A DNA stretch of 64,000 bases from Chrysogorgia sp. JL179-B06 (taxonomy: Eukaryota; Cnidaria; Anthozoa; Scleralcyonacea; Chrysogorgiidae), in contig JAYKKM010000506.1 in assembly GCA_035772405.1 (NCBI GenBank), positions 165,001 to 229,000 of the forward strand, in the 5' to 3' direction. How positions within the stretch are numbered: the stretch's first letter is position 1; the number at the start of each line of letters is the position of its first letter. Shown piece by piece: positions 34,201-47,738 of this stretch. The notes under the pieces are model-generated. The model searched no databases. It saw nothing but the letters and a program-made list of their open reading frames with translations, and had not been told where the DNA came from. Made by a program: the position numbers and the translations under genes.

Positions 34201-37200
34201 TTACTTAGGCTATATTTTCATATTTTAAGCTTATTTTGACAAGTTAAAAAATGGTCGAAAAATCGTCAAAATTAAAAGTTAACCCCTTTACTTTTTGTCC
34301 AAATTTTGCCATTTTTGCCATATTTTTGGATGTCAACAAATGGACTAAATTTACGCTAGTTTCTGCTCATTATTAATATCTAAGCATTATTTAGGCTACA
34401 TTATCATATTTTCAGCTTATTTTGACAAGTTAAAAAATGGTCGTAAATCGCCAAAAAGTTAAGGTTAACCTTTACTTTTTGTCCAAATTTGGCCATTTTT
34501 GCCAAATGTTGGATTTCAAAAAATGACTAAATTTACGCTAGTTTCTGCTCATATTAATATCTAAGGCATTATTTAGGCTATATTTCATATTTTAAGGTTA
34601 TTTTGACAAGTTAAAATGGTCGAAAATCGTCAAAAAGTTAAGGTTAACCCCTTTACTTTTTGTCCAAATTTGGTCATTTTTGCCAAATTTTTGGATGTCA
34701 AAAAATGACTAAATTTACGCTAGTTTCTGCGCATATTAATGTCTAAGGCATTATTTCGGCTACATTTTCATATTTTAAGCTTATTTTGACAATTTAAAAA
34801 TGGTCGAAAATCGTCAAAAAGTTAATGTTATCCCCTTTACTTTTTGTCCAAATTTGGCCATTTTTGCCACATTTTTGCATATCAACAAATGATAAATTTA
34901 CGCTAGTTTCTGATCATATTAATATCTAAGGCATTATTTAGGCTATACTTCATATTTTAAGCTTATTTGGACAAGTTAAAAATGGTCGAAAATCGTCAAA
35001 AAGTTAAGGTTAACCCCTTTACTTTTTGTCCAAATTTGGCCATTTTTGCAAATTTTTGGATTTCAAAAAATGACTAAAATTTACGCTAGTTTCTGCTCAT
35101 ATTAATATCTAAGGCATTATTTAGGCTATATTTTCATATTTTAAGGTTATTTTGACAAGTTAAAATGGTCGAAAATCATCAAAAATTTAAGGTTAACCCC
35201 TTTACTTTTTGTCTAAATTTGGCCATTTTTGCCAAATTTTTGGATTTCAAAAAAAATGACTAAATTTACGCTAGTTTCTGCGCATATTAATATCTAAGGC
35301 ATTATTTCGGCTATATTTTCATATTTTAAGCTTATTTTGACAAGTTAAAAATGGTCGAAAATCGTCAAAAAGTTAAGGTTATCCCCTTTACTTTTTGTCC
35401 AAATTTTGGCCATTTTTGCCAAATTTTTACATATCAACAATTGACTAAATTTACGCTAGTTTCTGCTCATATTAATATCTAAGGCATTATTTAGGCTATA
35501 TTTTCATATTTTAAGCTTATTTTGACAAGTTAAAAATGGTCGAAAATCGTCAAAAAGTTAAGGTTAACCCCTTTACTTTTTGTCCAAATTTGGCCATTTT
35601 TGCCATATTTTTGGATGTCAACAAAATGACTAAATTTACGCTAGTTTCTGCTCATATTAATATCTAAGGCATTATTTAGGCTATATTTTCATATTTTAAG
35701 CTTATTTTGACAAGTTAAAAATGGTCGAAAATCGTCAAAAAGTTAAGGTTAACCCCTTTACTTTTTGTCCAAAATTTGCCATTTTTGCCATATTTTTGGA
35801 TGTCAACAAATGACTAAATTTACGCTAGTTTCTGCTCATATTAATATCTAAGGCATTATTTAGGCTATATTTTCATATTTTTAAGCTTATTTTGTGAAGT
35901 TAAAAATGGTCGAAAATCGTCAAAAAGTTAAGGTTAACCCCTATACTTTTTGTCCAAATTTGGCCATTTTTGCCATATTTTTGGATGTCAACAAATGACT
36001 AAATTTACCCTAGTTTCTGCTCATATTAATATCTAAGGCATTATTTAGGCTATATTTTCATATTTTAAGCTTATTTTGACAAATTAAAATGGTCGAAAAT
36101 CGTCAAGAAGTTAAGGTTAACCCCTTTACTTTTTGTCCAAATTTGGCCATTTTTGCCATATTTTTGGATGTCAACAAATGACTAAATTTTCGCTAGTTTC
36201 TGCTCATATTAATATCTAAGGCATTATTTAGGCTATATTTTCATATTTTAAGCTTATTTTGACAAATTAAAAATGGTCGAAAATCGTCAAGAAGTTAAGG
36301 TTAACCCCTTTACTTTTTGTCCAAATTTGGCCGTTTTTGCCACATTTTTGGGATGTCAAAAAATGACTAAATTTACGCTAGTTTCTGCTCATATTAATAT
36401 CTAAGGCATTATTTAGGCTATATTTTCATATATTTAAGCTTATTTTGACAAGTTAAAAATGGTCGAAAATCGTCAAATATTAAGGTTAACCGCTTTACTT
36501 TTTGTCCAAATTTGGCCATTTTTGCCATATTTTTGGATGTTAAAACATGACTAAATTTACGCTTAGTTTCTGCTCATATTAATATCTAAGGCATTATTCA
36601 GGCTACATTTTCATATTTTAAGCTTATTTTAACAAGTTTAAAAATGGTCGAAAATCGTCAAAAAGTTAAGGTTAACCCCTTTACTTTTCTGTCCAAATTT
36701 GGCCATTTTTGCCAAATTTTTGGATTTCAAAAAAATGACTAAAATTTACGCTATTTTCTGCTCATATTAATATCTAAGGCATTATTAGGCTATATTTTCA
36801 TATTTTAAGTTTATTTTGACAAGTTAAAAATGGTCGAAAATTGTCAAAAAATTAAGGTTAACCCCTTTACTTTTTGTCCAAATTTGGCCATTTTTGCCAT
36901 ATTTTTGGATGTCAAACAAATGACTAAATTTTACGCTAGTTTCTGCTCATATTAATATCTAAGGCATTATTAGGCTACATTTTCATAGTTTAAGCTTATT
37001 TTGACAAGTTAAAAATGGTCGAAAATCGTCAAAAAGTTAAGGTTAACCCCTTTACTTTTTGTCCAAATTTGGCCATTTTTGCCAAATTTTTGGATTTCAA
37101 AAAATGACTAAATTTACGCTAGTTTCTGCTCATATTAATATCTAAGGCATTATTAGGCTATATTTTCATATTTTAAGTTTATTTTGACAAGTTAAAAATG

Positions 37201-37487
37201 GTCGAAAATTGTCAAAAAATTAAGGTTAACCCCTTTACTTTTTGTCCAAATTTGGCCATTTTTGCCTAATTTTTGGATGTTAAAAAATGACTAAATTTAC
37301 GCTAGTTTCTGCTCATATTAATATCTAAGGCATTATTTAGGCTATAATTTTTGGATTTCAAAAAATGACTAAATTTTCGCTAGTTTCTGCTCATATTAAT
37401 ATCTAAGGCATTATTTAGGCTATATTTTCATATTTTAAGCTTATTTTGACAAGTTAAAAATGGTCGAAAATCGTCAAAAAGTTAAGG
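19226..37487. repeat. 184-bp satellite array, left block (about 99 monomers)
   Basis: Tandem monomers of about 184 bp were measured at clean steps of 184, 185 and 184 around 42487-43040. Each carries TATTAATATCTAAGGCATTA, TTTTAAGCTTATTTTGAC (HindIII site), GTTAAGGTTAACCCC (HpaI site), the perfect palindrome CCAAATTTGG and AAATTTACGCTAGTTTCTGC. Monomers vary by small indels, including a recurring short form lacking about 17 bp around GGTTAACCCC. A block of about 4.01 kb is duplicated in tandem (about 23340-27350 and 27350-31360). No genes are visible. Confidence 0.97.
23340..31360. repeat. Tandem 4.01-kb higher-order repeat within the satellite
   Basis: Private variants recur at a constant shift. 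GTTCTTAACC occurs at 24068 and 28077 (4009 bp); a garbled TTTACTTTTTACCCTTTAC junction at 26441 and 30451 (4010 bp); a short-form monomer at 27181 and 31193 (4012 bp). The unit is about 22 monomers. The two copies differ by only a few single-base changes. Confidence 0.85.
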
Positions 37488-37491
37488 TTAA

Positions 37492-37832
37492 AGGTTAGGA
37501 CACACGAGGCGACAAATCCCGGGGAAATGTCGCGGGGACATGTTGCAGGGACAAATCCCGTCGTGTGTACTGGGCAAAACTTTGTCGCGGGGACAATATT
37601 TTGTCCCCGAATCATGTTGCATGTATTCAAAATGATTTGAATTCGTGCGACATGTCGCGGTGACAAAAGTATGTCCCCATGACTTGTCCCCGGGACAAAA
37701 TTAAAATAAACCAATCACATAACGTTATTTTATTTTCCCTTTCCTTTTCTGACATGTCCCCTCGTGTGTCCTCAACAAGGGAAATGTTCCCGCGACACGC
37801 CCCCACGATTTGTCGCCTCGTGTGTCCCAACC
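37492..37832. mobile_element. TTAA-flanked MITE, copy 1, inside satellite
   Basis: The 341-bp insert has ends AGGTTAGGACACACGAGG and, at the other side, the reverse complement of GGTTGGGACACACGAGG. It is flanked by TTAA at 37488-37491 and 37833-37836, where uninterrupted monomers have a single TTAA in GGTTAACCCC. A TTAA duplication fits piggyBac-type integration. The interior is full of short GGGACA/TGTCCC words in both orientations. It carries no transposase; the short frames in it are shadows. Confidence 0.85.
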
Positions 37833-37836
37833 TTAA

Positions 37837-40800
37837 CCCCTTTACTTTTTGTCCAAATTTGGCCATTTTTGCCATATTTTTGGATGTGTTGACATTTGGA
37901 TGTCAACAAATGACTAAATTTACGCTAGTTTCTGCTCATATTAATATCTAAGGCATTATTTAGGCTATATTTTCATATTTTAAGCTTATTTTGACAAGTT
38001 AAAAATGGTCGAAAATCGTTAAAAACCCTTTACTTTTTGTCCAAATTTGGCCATTTTTGCCTAATTTTATGGATGTCAAAAAATGACTAAATTTACGCTA
38101 GTTTCTGCTCATATTAATATCTAAGGCATTATTTAGGCTATATTTTCATATTTTAAGCTTATTTTGACAAGTTGAAAATGGTCGAAAATCGTCAAAAAGT
38201 TAAGGTTAACCCCTTTACTTTTTGTCCAAATTTGTCCATTTTTGCCATATTTTTGAATGACAACAAATGACTAAATTTACGCTATTTTCTGCTCATATTA
38301 ATATCTAATGCATTATTTAGGCTATATTTTCATATTTTAAGCTTATTTTAATAAGTTAAAAATGGGTCGAAAATCGTCAAAAAGGTAAGGTTAACCCCTT
38401 TACTTTTTGTCCAAATTTGGCCATTTTTGCCATATCTTTGGATCTCAACAAATGACTAAATTTACGCTAGTTTCTGCTCATATTAATATCTAAGGCATTA
38501 TTTAGGCTATATTTTCATATTTTAATCTTATTTTGACAAGTTAAAAATGGTCGAAAATCGTCAAAAAGTTAAGGTTAACCCCTTTACTTTTTGTCGAAAT
38601 TTGGCCATTTTTGCCAAATATTTGGATGTCAAAATATGACTAAATTTACGCTAGTTTCTGCTCATATTACTATCTAAGGCATTATTTAGGCTATATTTTC
38701 ATATTTTAAGCTTATTTTGACAAGTTAAAAATGGTCGAAAATCGTCAAAAATTTAAGTTTTGTCCAAATTTGGCCATTTTTGTCATATTTTTGGATGTCA
38801 AAAAATGACTAAATTTACGCTGGTTTCTGCTCATATTAATATCTAAGGCATTATTTAGGCTATATTTTCATATTTTAAGCTTATTTTAATAAGTTAAAAA
38901 TGGGTCGAAAATCGTCAAAAATGTAAGGTTAACCCCTTTACTTTTTGTCCAAATTTGGCCATTTTTGCCATATCTTTGGATGTCAACAAATGACTAAATT
39001 TACGCTAGTTTCTGCTCATATTAATATCTAAGGCATTATTTAGGCTATATTTTCATATTTTAATCTTATTTTGACAAGTTAAAAATGGTCGAAAATCGTC
39101 AAAAAGTTAAGGTTAACCCCTTTACTTTTGTCCAAATTTTGCCATTTTTGCCATATTTTTGGATGTCAACAAATGACTAAATTTACGCTAGTTTCTGCTC
39201 ATATTAATATCTAAGGCATTATTTAGGCTATATTTTCATATTTTAAGCTTATTTAGACAAGTTAAAAATGGTCGAAAATCGTCAAAAAGTAAGGTTAACA
39301 CCCTTTACTTTTTATCCAAATTTGGTCGTTTTTGCCATATTTTTGGATATCAACAAATGACTAAATTTACGATAGTTTCTGCTCATATTAATATCTAAGG
39401 CATTACTTAGGCTATATTTTCATATTTTAAGCTTATTTTGACAAGTTAAAAATGGTCGAAAATCGTCAAAAAGTTAAGTTAACCCCTTTACTTTTTGTCC
39501 CAATTTTGCCATTTTTGACATTTTTGGATGTCAACAAATGACTAAATTTACGCTAGTTTCTGCTCATATTAATATCTAAGGCATTATTTAGGCTACATTT
39601 TCATATTTTCAGCTTATTTTGACAAGTTAAAAATGGTCGTAAATCGCCAAAAAGTTAAGGTTAACCCCTTTACTTTTTGTCCAAATTTGGCCATTTTTGC
39701 AAATGTTTGGATTTCAAAAAATGACTAAATTTACGCTAGTTTCTGCTCATATTAATATCTAAGGCATTATTTAGGCTATATTTTCATATTTTAAGGTTAT
39801 TTTGACAAGTTAAAATGGTCGAAAATCGTCAAAAAGTTAAGGTTAACCCCTTTACTTTTTGTCCAAATTTGGTCATTTTTGCCAAATTTTTGGATGTCAA
39901 AAAATGACTAAATTTACGCTAGTTTCTGCGCATATTAATGTCTAAGGCATTATTTCGGCTACATTTTCATATTTTAAGCTTATTTTGACAATTTAAAAAT
40001 GGTCGAAAATCGTCAAAAAGTTAATGTTATCCCCTTTACTTTTTGTCCAAATTTGGCCATTTTTGCCAATTTTTTGCATATCAACAAATGATAAATTTAC
40101 GCTAGTTTCTGATCATATTAATATCTAAGGCATTATTTAGGCTATACTTTCATATTTTAAGCTTATTTTGACAAGTTAAAAATGGTCGAAAATCGTCAAA
40201 AAGTTAAGGTTTAACCCCTTTACTTTTTGTCCAAATTTGGCCATTTTTGCCAAATTTTTGGATTTCAAAAAATGACTAAATTTACGCTAGTTTCTGCTCA
40301 TATTAATATCTAAGGCATTATTTAGGCTATATTTTCATATTTTAAGGTTATTTTGACAAGTTAAAATGGTCGAAAATCATCAAAAATTTAAGGTTAACCC
40401 CTTTACTTTTTGTCTAAATTTGGCCATTTTTGCCAAAATTTTTGGATTTCAAAAAATGACTAAATTTACGCTAGTTTCTGCGCATATTACTATCTAAGGC
40501 ATTATTTAGGCTATATTTTCATATTTTAAGCTTATTTTGACAAGTTAAAAATGGTCGAAAATCGTCAAAAATTTAAGTTTTGTCCAAATTTGGCCATTTT
40601 TGTCATATTTTTGGATGTCAAAAAATGACTAAATTTACGCTGGTTTCTGCTCATATTAATATCTAAGGCATTATTTAGGCTATATTTTCATATTTTAAGC
40701 TTATTTTAATAAGTTAAAAATGGGTCGAAAATCGTCAAAAAGTAGGTTAACCCCTTTACTTTTTGTCCAAATTTGGCCATTTTTGCCATATCTTTGGATG

Positions 40801-43800
40801 TCAACAAATGACTAAATTTACGCTAGTTTCTGCTCATATTAATATCTAAGGCATTATTTAGGCTATATTTTCATATTTTAATCTTATTTTGACAAGTTAA
40901 AAATGGTCGAAAATCGTCAAAAAGTTAAGGTTAACCCCTTTACTTTTGTCCAAATTTTGCCATTTTTGCCATATTTTTGGATGTCAACAAATGACTAAAT
41001 TTACGCTAGTTTCTGCTCATATTAATATCTAAGGCATTATTTAGGCTATATTTTCATATTTTAAGCTTATTTAGACAAGTTAAAAATGGTCGAAAATCGT
41101 CAAAAAGTAAGGTTAACCCCTTTACTTTTTATCCAAATTTGGTCGTTTTTGCCATATTTTTGGATGTCAACAAATGACTAAATTTACGCTGGTTTCTGCT
41201 CATATTAATATCTAAGGCATTACTTAGGCTATATTTTCATATTTTAAGCTTATTTTGACAAGTTAAAAATGGTCGAAAATCGTCAAAAAGTTAAAGTTAA
41301 CCCCTTTACTTTTTGTCCAAATTTTGCCATTTTTGACATATTTTTGGATGTCAACAAATGACTAAATTTACGCTAGTTTCTGCTCATATTAATATCTAAG
41401 GCATTATTTAGGCTACATTTTCATATTTTCAGCTTATTTTGACAAGTTAAAAATGGTCGTAAATCGCCAAAAAGTTAAGGTTAACCCCTTTACTTTTTGT
41501 CCAAATTTGGCCATTTTTGCCAAATGTTTGGATTTCAAAAAATGACTAAATTTACGCTAGTTTCTGCTCATATTAATATCTAAGGCATTATTTAGGCTAT
41601 ATTTTCATATTTTAAGGTTATTTTGACAAGTTAAAATGGTCGAAAATCGTCAAAAAGTTAAGGTTAACCCCTTTACTTTTTGTCCAAATTTGGTCATTTT
41701 TGCCAAATTTTTGGATGTCAAAAAATGACTAAATTTACGCTAGTTTCTGCGCATATTAATGTCTAAGGCATTATTTCGGCTACATTTTCATATTTTAAGC
41801 TTATTTTGACAATTTAAAAATGGTCGAAAATCGTCAAAAAGTTAATGTTATCCCCTTTACTTTTTGTCCAAATTTGGCCATTTTTGCCACATTTTTGCAT
41901 ATCAACAAATGATAAATTTACGCTAGTTTCTGATCATATTAATATCTAAGGCATTATTTAGGCTATACTTTCATATTTTAAGCTTATTTTGACAAGTTAA
42001 AAATGGTCGAAAATCGTCAAAAAGTTAAGGTTTAACCCCTTTACTTTTTGTCCAAATTTGGCCATTTTTGCCAAATTTTTGGATTTCAAAAAATGACTAA
42101 ATTTACGCTAGTTTCTGCTCATATTAATATCTAAGGCATTATTTAGGCTATATTTTCATATTTTAAGGTTATTTTGACAAGTTAAAATGGTCGAAAATCA
42201 TCAAAAATTTAAGGTTAACCCCTTTACTTTTTGTCTAAATTTGGCCATTTTTGCCAAAATTTTTGGATTTCAAAAAATGACTAAATTTACGCTAGTTTCT
42301 GCGCATATTAATATCTAAGGCATTATTTCGGCTATATTTTCATATTTTAAGCTTATTTTGACAAGTTAAAAATGGTCGAAAATCGTCAAAAAGTTAAGGT
42401 TATCCCCTTTACTTTTTGTCCAAATTTGGCCATTTTTGCCAAATTTTTACATATCAACAATTGACTAAATTTACGCTAGTTTCTGCTCATATTAATATCT
42501 AAGGCATTATTTAGGCTATATTTTCATATTTTAAGCTTATTTTGACAAGTTAAAAATGGTCGAAAATCGTCAAAAAGTTAAGGTTAACCCCTTTACTTTT
42601 TGTCCAAATTTGGCCATTTTTGCCATATTTTTGGATGTCAACAAATGACTAAATTTACGCTAGTTTCTGCTCATATTAATATCTAAGGCATTATTTAGGC
42701 TATATTTTCATATTTTAAGCTTATTTTGACAAGTTAAAAATGGTCGAAAATCGTCAAAAAGTTAAGGTTAACCCCTTTACTTTTTGTCCAAATTTGGCCA
42801 TTTTTTGCCATATTTTTGGATGTCAAACAATGACTAAATTTACGCTAGTTTCTGCTCATATTAATATCTAAGGCATTATTTAGGCTATATTTTCATATTT
42901 TAAGCTTATTTTGACAAGTTAAAAATGGTCGAAAATCGTCAAAAAGTTAAGGTTAACCCCTTTACTTTTTGTCCAAATTTGGCCATTTTTGCCATATTTT
43001 TGGATGTCAACAAATGACTAAATTTACCCTAGTTTCTGCTCATATTAATATCTAAGGCATTATTTAGGCTATATTTTCATATTTTAAGCTTATTTTGACA
43101 AATTAAAAATGGTCGAAAATCGTCAAGAAGTTAAGGTTAACCCCTTTACTTTTTGTCCAAATTTGGCCATTTTTGCCATATTTTTGGATGTCAACAAATG
43201 ACTAAATTTTCGCTAGTTTCTGCTCATATTAATATCTAAGGCATTATTTAGGCTATATTTTCATATTTTAAGCTTATTTTGACAAATTAAAAATGGTCGA
43301 AAAATCGTCAAGAAGTTAAGGTTAACCCCTTTACTTTTTGTCCAAATTTGGCCGTTTTGCCATATTTTTGGATGTCAACAAATGACTAAATTTACGCTAG
43401 TTTCTGCTCATATTAATATCTAAGGCATTATTTAGGCTATATTTCATATTTTAAGCTTATTTTGACAAGTTAAAAATGGTCGAAAATCGTCAAATATTAA
43501 GGTTAACCCCTTTACTTTTTGTCCAAATTTGGCCATTTTTGCCATATTTTTGGATGTTAACAAATGACTAAATTTACGCTAGTTTCTGCTCATATTAATA
43601 TCTAAGGCATTATTAGGCTACATTTTCATATTTTAAGCTTATTTTAACAAGTTAAAAATGGTCGAAAATCGTCAAAAAGTTAAGGTTAACCCCTTTACTT
43701 TTTGTCCAAATTTGGCCATTTTTGCCAAATTTTTGGATGTCAACAAATGACTAAATTTACGCTAGTTTCTGCTCATATTAATATCTAAGGCATTATTTAG

Positions 43801-46800
43801 GCTACATTTTCATATTTTCAGCTTATTTTGACAAGTTAAAAATGGTCGTAAATCGCCAAAAAGTTAAGGTTAACCCCTTTACTTTTTGTCCAAATTTGGC
43901 CATTTTTGCCAAATGTTTGGATTTCAAAAAATGACTAAATTTACGCTAGTTTCTGCTCATATTAATATCTAAGGCATTATTTAGGCTATATTTTCATATT
44001 TTAAGGTTATTTTGACAAGTTAAAATGGTCGAAAATCGTCAAAAAGTTAAGGTTAACCCCTTTACTTTTTGTCCAAATTTGGTCATTTTTGCCAAATTTT
44101 TGGATGTCAAAAAATGACTAAATTTACGCTAGTTTCTGCGCATATTAATGTCTAAGGCATTATTTCGGCTACATTTTCATATTTTAAGCTTATTTTGACA
44201 ATTTAAAAATGGTCGAAAATCGTCAAAAAGTTAATGTTATACCCTTTACTTTTTGTCCAAATTTGGCCATTTTTGCCACATTTTTGCATATCAACAAATG
44301 ATAAATTTACGCTAGTTTCTGATCATATTAATATCTAAGGCATTATTTAGGCTATACTTTCATATTTTAAGCTTATTTTGACAAGTTAAAAATGGTCGAA
44401 AATCGTCAAAAAGTTAAGGTTTAACCCCTTTACTTTTTGTCCAAATTTGGCCATTTTTGCCAAATTTTTGGATTTCAAAAAATGACTAAATTTACGCTAG
44501 TTTCTGCTCATATTAATATCTAAGGCATTATTTAGGCTATATTTTCATATTTTAAGGTTATTTTGACAAGTTAAAATGGTCGAAAATCATCAAAAATTTA
44601 AGGTTAACCCCTTTACTTTTTGTCTAAATTTGGCCATTTTTGCCAAATTTTTGGATTTCAAAAAATGACTAAATTTACGCTAGTTTCTGCGCATATTAAT
44701 ATCTAAGGCATTATTTCGGCTATATTTTCATATTTTAAGCTTATTTTGACAAGTTAAAAATGGTCGAAAATCGTCAAAAAGTTAAGGTTATCCCCTTTAC
44801 TTTTTGTCCAAATTTGGCCATTTTTGCCAAATTTTTACATATCAACAATTGACTAAATTTACGCTAGTTTCTGCTCATATTAATATCTAAGGCATTATTT
44901 AGGCTATATTTTCATATTTTAAGCTTATTTTGACAAGTTAAAAATGGTCGAAAATCGTCAAAAAGTTAAGGTTAACCCCTTTACTTTTTGTCCAAATTTG
45001 GCCATTTTGCCATATTTTTGGATGTCAACAAATGACTAAATTTACGCTAGTTTCTGCTCATATTAATATCTAAGGCATTATTTAGGCTATATTTTCATAT
45101 TTTAAGCTTATTTTGACAAGTTAAAAATGGTCGAAAATCGTCAAAAAGTTAAGGTTAACCCCTTTACTTTTTGTCCAAATTTGGCCCATTTTTGCCATAT
45201 TTTTGGATGTCAACAAATGACTAAATTTACGCTAGTTTCTGCTCATATTAATATCTAAGGCATTATTTAGGCTATATTTTCATATTTTAAGCTTATTTTG
45301 ACAAGTTAAAAATGGTCGAAAATCGTCAAAAAGTTAAGGTTAACCCCTTTACTTTTTGTCCAAATTTGGCCATTTTTGCCATATTTTTGGATGTCAACAA
45401 ATGACTAAATTTACCCTAGTTTCTGCTCATATTAATATCTAAGGCATTATTTAGGCTATATTTTCATATTTTAAGCTTATTTTGACAAATTAAAAATGGT
45501 CGAAAATCGTCAAGAAGTTAAGGTTAACCCCTTTACTTTTTGTCCAAATTTGGCCATTTTTGCCATATTTTTGGATGTCAACAAATGACTAAATTTTCGC
45601 TAGTTTCTGCTCATATTAATATCTAAGGCATTATTTAGGCTATATTTTCATATTTTAAGCTTATTTTGACAAATTAAAAATGGTCGAAAATCGTCAAGAA
45701 GTTAAGGTTAACCCCTTTACTTTTTGTCCAAATTTGGCCGTTTTTGCCATATTTTTGGATGTCAACAAATGACTAAATTTACGCTAGTTTCTGCTCATAT
45801 TAATATCTAAGGCATTATTTAGGCTATATTTTCATATTTTAAGCTTATTTTGACAAGTTAAAAATGGTCGAAAATCGTCAAATATTAAGGTTAACCCCTT
45901 TACTTTTTGTCCAAATTTGGCCATTTTTGCCATATTTTTGGATGTTAACAAATGACTAAATTTACGCTAGTTTCTGCTCATATTAATATCTAAGGCATTA
46001 TTAGGCTACATTTTCATATTTTAAGCTTATTTTAACAAGTTAAAAATGGTCGAAAATCGTCAAAAAGTTAAGGTTAACCCCTTTACTTTTTGTCCAAATT
46101 TGGCCATTTTTGCCAAATTTTTGGATTTCAAAAAATGACTAAATTTACGCTATTTTCTGCTCATATTAATATCTAAGGCATTATTAGGCTATATTTTCAT
46201 ATTTTAAGTTTATTTTGACAAGTTAAAAATGGTCGAAAATTGTCAAAAAATTAAGGTTAACCCCTTTACTTTTTGTCCAAATTTGGCCATTTTTGCCATA
46301 TTTTTGGATGTCAACAAATGACTAAATTTACGCTAGTTTCTGCTCATATTAATATCTAAGGCATTATTAGGCTACATTTTCATAGTTTAAGCTTATTTTG
46401 ACAAGTTAAAAATGGTCGAAAATCGTCAAAAAGTTAAGGTTAACCCCTTTACTTTTTGTCCAAATTTGGCCATTTTTGCCAAATTTTTGGATTTCAAAAA
46501 ATGACTAAATTTACGCTAGTTTCTGCTCATATTAATATCTAAGGCATTATTAGGCTATATTTTCATATTTTAAGTTTATTTTGACAAGTTAAAAATGGTC
46601 GAAAATTGTCAAAAAATTAAGGTTAACCCCTTTACTTTTTGTCCAAATTTGGCCATTTTTGCCTAATTTTTGGATGTTAAAAAATGACTAAATTTACGCT
46701 AGTTTCTGCTCGTATTAATATCTAAGGCATTATTTAGGCTATAATTTTTGGATTTCAAAAAATGACTAAATTTTCGCTAGTTTCTGCTCATATTAATATC

Positions 46801-46886
46801 TAAGGCATTATTTAGGCTATATTTTCATATTTTAAGCTTATTTTGACAAGTTAAAAAATGGTCGAAAATCGTCCAAAAAGTTAAGG
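37837..46886. repeat. 184-bp satellite array, middle block (about 49 monomers)
   Basis: Same monomer as the left block. The private variant GCGCATATTAATGTC lies at 39930, 41751 and 44140, and also at 34731 in the left block, giving shifts of 5199, 1821 and 2389 bp. Sequence from about 34.5 to 38.3 kb is repeated at about 43.9-47.7 kb with a shift near 9.4 kb. Confidence 0.95.
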
Positions 46887-46890
46887 TTAA

Positions 46891-47232
46891 AGGTTAGGAC
46901 ACACGAGGCGACAAATCCCGGGGAAATGTCGCGGGGACATGTTGCAGGGACAAATCCCGTCGTGTGTACTAGGCAAAACTTTGTCGCGGGGACAATATTT
47001 TGTCCCCGAATCATGTTGCATGTATTCAAAATGATTTGAATTCGTGCGACATGTCGCGGGGACAAAAGTATGTCCCCATGACTTGTCCCCGGGACAAAAT
47101 TAAAATAAACCAATCACATAACGTTATTTTATTTTCCCTTTCCTTTTCTGACATGTCCCCTCGTGTGTCCTCAACAAGGGAAATGTTCCCGCGACCACGC
47201 CCCCACGATTTGTCGCCTCGTGTGTCCCAACC
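46891..47232. mobile_element. TTAA-flanked MITE, copy 2, inside satellite
   Basis: It is nearly identical to copy 1 (342 bp; a few substitutions and one extra C) and sits at the same monomer position, flanked by TTAA at 46887-46890 and 47233-47236. The satellite on both sides also matches that around copy 1. It was therefore copied by array duplication, 9399 bp away, rather than inserted independently. Confidence 0.88.
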
Positions 47233-47236
47233 TTAA

Positions 47237-47738
47237 CCCCTTTACTTTTTGTCCAAATTTGGCCATTTTTGCCATATTTTTGGATGTGTTGACATTTGGA
47301 TGTCAACAAATGACTAAATTTACGCTAGTTTCTGCTCATATTAATATCTAAGGCATTATTTAGGCTATATTTTCATATTTTAAGCTTATTTTGACAAGTT
47401 AAAAATGGTCGAAAATCGTTAAAAACCCTTTACTTTTTGTCCAAATTTGGCCATTTTTGCCTAATTTTTGGATGTCAAAAAATGACTAAATTTACGCTAG
47501 TTTCTGCTCATATTAATATCTAAGGCATTATTTAGGCTATATTTTCATATTTTAAGCTTATTTTGACAAGTTGAAAATGGTCGAAAATCGTCAAAAAGTT
47601 AAGGTTAACCCCTTTACTTTTTGTCCAAATTTGTCCATTTTTGCCATATTTTTGAATGACAACAAATGACTAAATTTACGCTATTTTCTGCTCATATTAA
47701 GATCTAAGGCATTATTTAGGCTATATTTTCATATTTTA
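47237..47738. repeat. 184-bp satellite array, right end
   Basis: About 2.7 further monomers follow the MITE, then the array stops inside TTTTCATATTTTAA, where the 152-bp repeat begins with AAATACCTTTTAAATAT. Confidence 0.93.

Noticed and set aside
37454..37951. Open frames on both strands, repeated at 46838-47351
   Set aside because: They cross the boundary between the TTAA MITE and satellite, occur in both copies only because the DNA is duplicated, and have no domain.
19226..47738. CENP-B-box-like sites in the 184-bp monomer
   Set aside because: The monomer has TTCG-like and CG dinucleotides (GTCGAAAATCGTC) but no CGGG half that the CENP-B box requires.
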